Below are positions 62,154-64,000 of a DNA stretch of 64,000 bases, one piece after another. Positions within the stretch are counted from its first letter, which is position 1, and every line of letters begins with the position of its first letter. A program made the translations under genes and the position numbers. The DNA is from Steroidobacter agaridevorans. Its GTDB lineage: Bacteria; Pseudomonadota; Gammaproteobacteria; Steroidobacterales; Steroidobacteraceae. Where the stretch lies: positions 434,001-498,000 of the forward strand of contig NZ_BLJO01000003.1 in the NCBI RefSeq assembly GCF_009932555.1, given 5' to 3'. The notes under the pieces are model-generated. The model was not told where the DNA came from and did not search any database. It saw only the letters and a list, made by a program, of their open reading frames with translations.

Positions 62154-62825
62154 TCATGGCAATGAGAACTCCGAAACGCTCAACGGTGCGTGCGCGAAGC
62201 GCGCTTCGCGCACAGCGCCGTTGAAGTAACTCGCCCGGTTGATTCGCGTCCCGATGGAGGTGCGGCCGGCGCCCTGAGCCTGGAACGGCATCGAGGCCTC
62301 CGTTTGCAGTTCCGCGTTCACGTAAGAGCGATACCTCGCTCCATCGTAAGTCTGCGCGACGTGATACCACCGGCCGGTCGGAAAACGTTTCTCCGTCGCC
62401 ACGAGCGCCTTGTTGTATCCGGGCCCGAGCATGAAGGCGTCGAGATACCACTCGTCTCGCACCACACGGATTTCGAACATGATCCTGGTGCTGCCTTCAT
62501 TCGACTGCAAGTGAAACCAGCGCTGCTCGAATGCGCCACCGTCCGGGCGGAACACAGCCTCGAAGGTGAAGGTAGTGGCGCCCGCCAGCGGATGATGGTC
62601 GATAAACAACGCGTCATGCTGGCCGTCGAAAGCCACCGCATTGCCCCACGGACTCGGGACCAGCTTGGGTTGTCCTTCCAGCGTGACGGGTCGAGCGCCG
62701 ATCCGCTGCAGATTATCGAAGGTCCATACTTCCGAGCGTGGTGAGCAGAATGCGATAGGTTGATGCAGACTCAGCGCCGCGGCGGCGCCGGCTTGCAGAA
62801 AATTTCGTCGGTCGAGCAGCTTCAT
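62154..62825 (-). CDS. Tat-exported LamG-like/concanavalin-fold protein
   Basis: Protein of 223 aa with a Tat-type signal (LLDRRNFLQAGAAAALSLHQ). The rest has the LamG/concanavalin A jelly-roll pattern: NAVAFDGQHDALFIDHHPLAG, TTFTFEAVFRPDGG, GRWYHVAQTYDGARYRSYVN and GRTSIGTRINRASYFNGAVRE. It probably binds a glycan or surface ligand; no catalytic acids for a hydrolase are evident. It is convergent with the TpsA gene, with 14 nt between stops, and divergent from the GH39-like gene. Confidence 0.85.
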   Translation of the reverse strand: MKLLDRRNFLQAGAAAALSLHQPIAFCSPRSEVWTFDNLQRIGARPVTLEGQPKLVPSPWGNAVAFDGQHDALFIDHHPLAGATTFTFEAVFRPDGGAFEQRWFHLQSNEGSTRIMFEIRVVRDEWYLDAFMLGPGYNKALVATEKRFPTGRWYHVAQTYDGARYRSYVNAELQTEASMPFQAQGAGRTSIGTRINRASYFNGAVREARFAHAPLSVSEFSLP

Positions 62826-62976
62826 GCGCCCGATAGTATCTGCGTCATCATCGACGTCGTCGAGCCAAGGTGAGTTGCTCGTTCTTTAGAATAACTCAGA
62901 CAACTGTTGACAACCGCGGTTGAGGCATTGAGTATTGCCCGGCGATCCTCGGCACGTAGCAGGGCGCCACATCGAA

Positions 62977-64000
62977 ATGCAGATTCAATTCTGGCGGCCG
63001 TTCACGGTCTGCCTCGCGCTTGCGTTGTCTGGAATTGCCAGCGCACAGTCGCCGCCATCCGAACGATCGAACGTGCAGGTCTCTGTGAATACGGCGCAAG
63101 CCGTCGGTGAGCTGCCCGCGGTATGGCGCTTCTTCGGCGCGGACGAGCCGAACTACGCGACCATGAAAGATGGTCGAAAGCTCTTGCGCGCGTTGGGCGA
63201 ACTGCGGCCGCAGCAGGTTTATTTCCGCGCGCACAATCTGTTGAACACGGGCGACGGCACGCCGGCGTTCAAATGGGGCAGCACCAACGCGTATACCGAA
63301 ACGGCCGATGGCCAGCCGGTTTACGATTGGACGATCGTCGACGGCATCATCGATGCCTACCGAGCGAACGGCGTGCGGCCGTACTTGCAGATCGGCTTCA
63401 TGCCGCAAGCGTTGTCCAGCGCACCGCCGGGCACGCCTTATCAGCACGCCTGGCGGCCCGGCTTCAAATATGACCTGATCACCACGGGCTGGGCCTACCC
63501 GCCGAAGAGCTATGAGAAGTGGGGCGAGCTCGTTTATCAATGGACGCTGCATAACGTCGAGCGCTACGGACGCGCCGAAGTCGAGCAGTGGTACTTCGAG
63601 CTGTGGAACGAGGCGAACTTTCCGACCTACTGGCGTGGCTCGCCCGAAGATTTCTATCGCTTGCACGACGTCTCTGTCGCTGCGATTCGCCGCGCGCTGC
63701 CCACCGCTCGCGTCGGCGGCCCAGACGTCGCAGGACCGGGCGGTGCATTCATGGATGGGTTTCTGGCGCACGTGGCGCGCGGGCGAAATTACAGCACGGG
63801 TGAGATCGGCACGCCGACGGACTTTCTTTCCTTTCACGCCAAGGGCAGGCCGACGGTCGTCGATGGGCATGTGCGCATGGGCATCGCTGCGCACCTGAAG
63901 GATGTCGCCGGCGGCTTCGGGAAGATTGCGGCCGTGCCGGAGCTGGCCCGCAAGCCCATCGTCATCGGTGAAAGCGATCCCGAAGGCTGCGCCGCCTGTC
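62977..64000 (+). CDS. GH39-like glycoside hydrolase, N-terminal part (truncated by window end)
   Basis: An open frame from ATG 62977 runs to the window edge (341 codons, no stop). A signal peptide (FWRPFTVCLALALSGIASA) precedes a (beta/alpha)8 barrel of the GH39 beta-xylosidase type. The likely proton donor is the Glu of YFELWNEANF and the likely nucleophile the Glu of VIGESDPEGC near the end. The family contains beta-xylosidases, but substrate cannot be assigned. The divergent LamG-like gene is upstream, and the next gene lies outside the window. Confidence 0.85.
   Translation, partial: MQIQFWRPFTVCLALALSGIASAQSPPSERSNVQVSVNTAQAVGELPAVWRFFGADEPNYATMKDGRKLLRALGELRPQQVYFRAHNLLNTGDGTPAFKWGSTNAYTETADGQPVYDWTIVDGIIDAYRANGVRPYLQIGFMPQALSSAPPGTPYQHAWRPGFKYDLITTGWAYPPKSYEKWGELVYQWTLHNVERYGRAEVEQWYFELWNEANFPTYWRGSPEDFYRLHDVSVAAIRRALPTARVGGPDVAGPGGAFMDGFLAHVARGRNYSTGEIGTPTDFLSFHAKGRPTVVDGHVRMGIAAHLKDVAGGFGKIAAVPELARKPIVIGESDPEGCAAC

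Noticed and set aside
1-64000. CRISPR arrays, tRNA or rRNA genes, insertion sequences and attachment sites
   Set aside because: No regularly spaced direct repeats, no tRNA or rRNA-like stretches and no transposase or integrase genes were recognised, although a short tRNA gene could escape by-eye reading.

Overview
The window is a GC-rich, gene-dense chromosomal segment from a Gram-negative, polymer- and lipid-degrading proteobacterium. It carries four TonB-dependent receptors, a two-partner secretion pair, many c-type cytochromes, secreted glycoside hydrolases, Tat-exported proteins, and a tryptophan-halogenase-like gene coupled to a receptor. This mix fits Gammaproteobacteria near Steroidobacteraceae/Xanthomonadales; a RoxA-like dihaem cytochrome points more specifically to Steroidobacter-like organisms. 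The taxonomy is inferred from gene content only. I see no rRNA, tRNA, CRISPR array, insertion sequence or prophage.

Layout. 1-11 kb: the 5' part of an M48-type membrane peptidase gene (cut by the window start), a TonB receptor, an aldo/keto reductase with a divergent LysR regulator and a palindromic operator between them, an M28 aminopeptidase, a GH114-like secreted protein, an FG-GAP-like beta-propeller protein and a DUF5924/DUF2914 membrane protein. 11-13 kb: a PAS-containing chemoreceptor. 13-24 kb: a plant-polysaccharide locus with a GH43 lipoprotein, a GH5 endoglucanase with repeats and a C-terminal module, then a TonB receptor / tryptophan-halogenase-like / GH31 operon and an AraC regulator. 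GH5 + GH31 + GH43 + receptor suggests xyloglucan or a related glucan. 24-31.8 kb: housekeeping and small genes, including cytochrome P460, a TrhO-pseudouridine synthase fusion, DUF6766, YciI, a GyrI-like protein, DUF4197 and an FtsX-type permease.

31.9-42.8 kb: a putative catabolic locus. A minus-strand operon encodes a Tat-exported molybdenum hydroxylase (large and [2Fe-2S] subunits) followed by a RoxA-like dihaem oxygenase. Next to it are a TonB receptor, a LuxR-type regulator, and a coupled pair encoding a DUF2236/MpaB-like oxygenase and an acyl-CoA ligase. Together they make a plausible route from oxidative cleavage of a polyisoprenoid-like substrate, through uptake and aldehyde oxidation, to CoA activation.

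42.8-48.8 kb: a giant hybrid sensor kinase with a beta-propeller sensor, a PL3-like pectate lyase and a membrane protein. 48.8-56.2 kb: a five-gene minus-strand operon (dihaem cytochrome c, dihaem peroxidase-like protein, beta-helix/cytochrome c fusion, TonB receptor, aldehyde dehydrogenase). This is the least familiar system here and the best candidate for an undescribed extracytoplasmic oxidation pathway. 56.4-62.1 kb: a TpsB/TpsA two-partner secretion pair. 62.1-64 kb: a Tat-exported LamG-like protein and the start of a GH39-like glycosidase cut by the window end.
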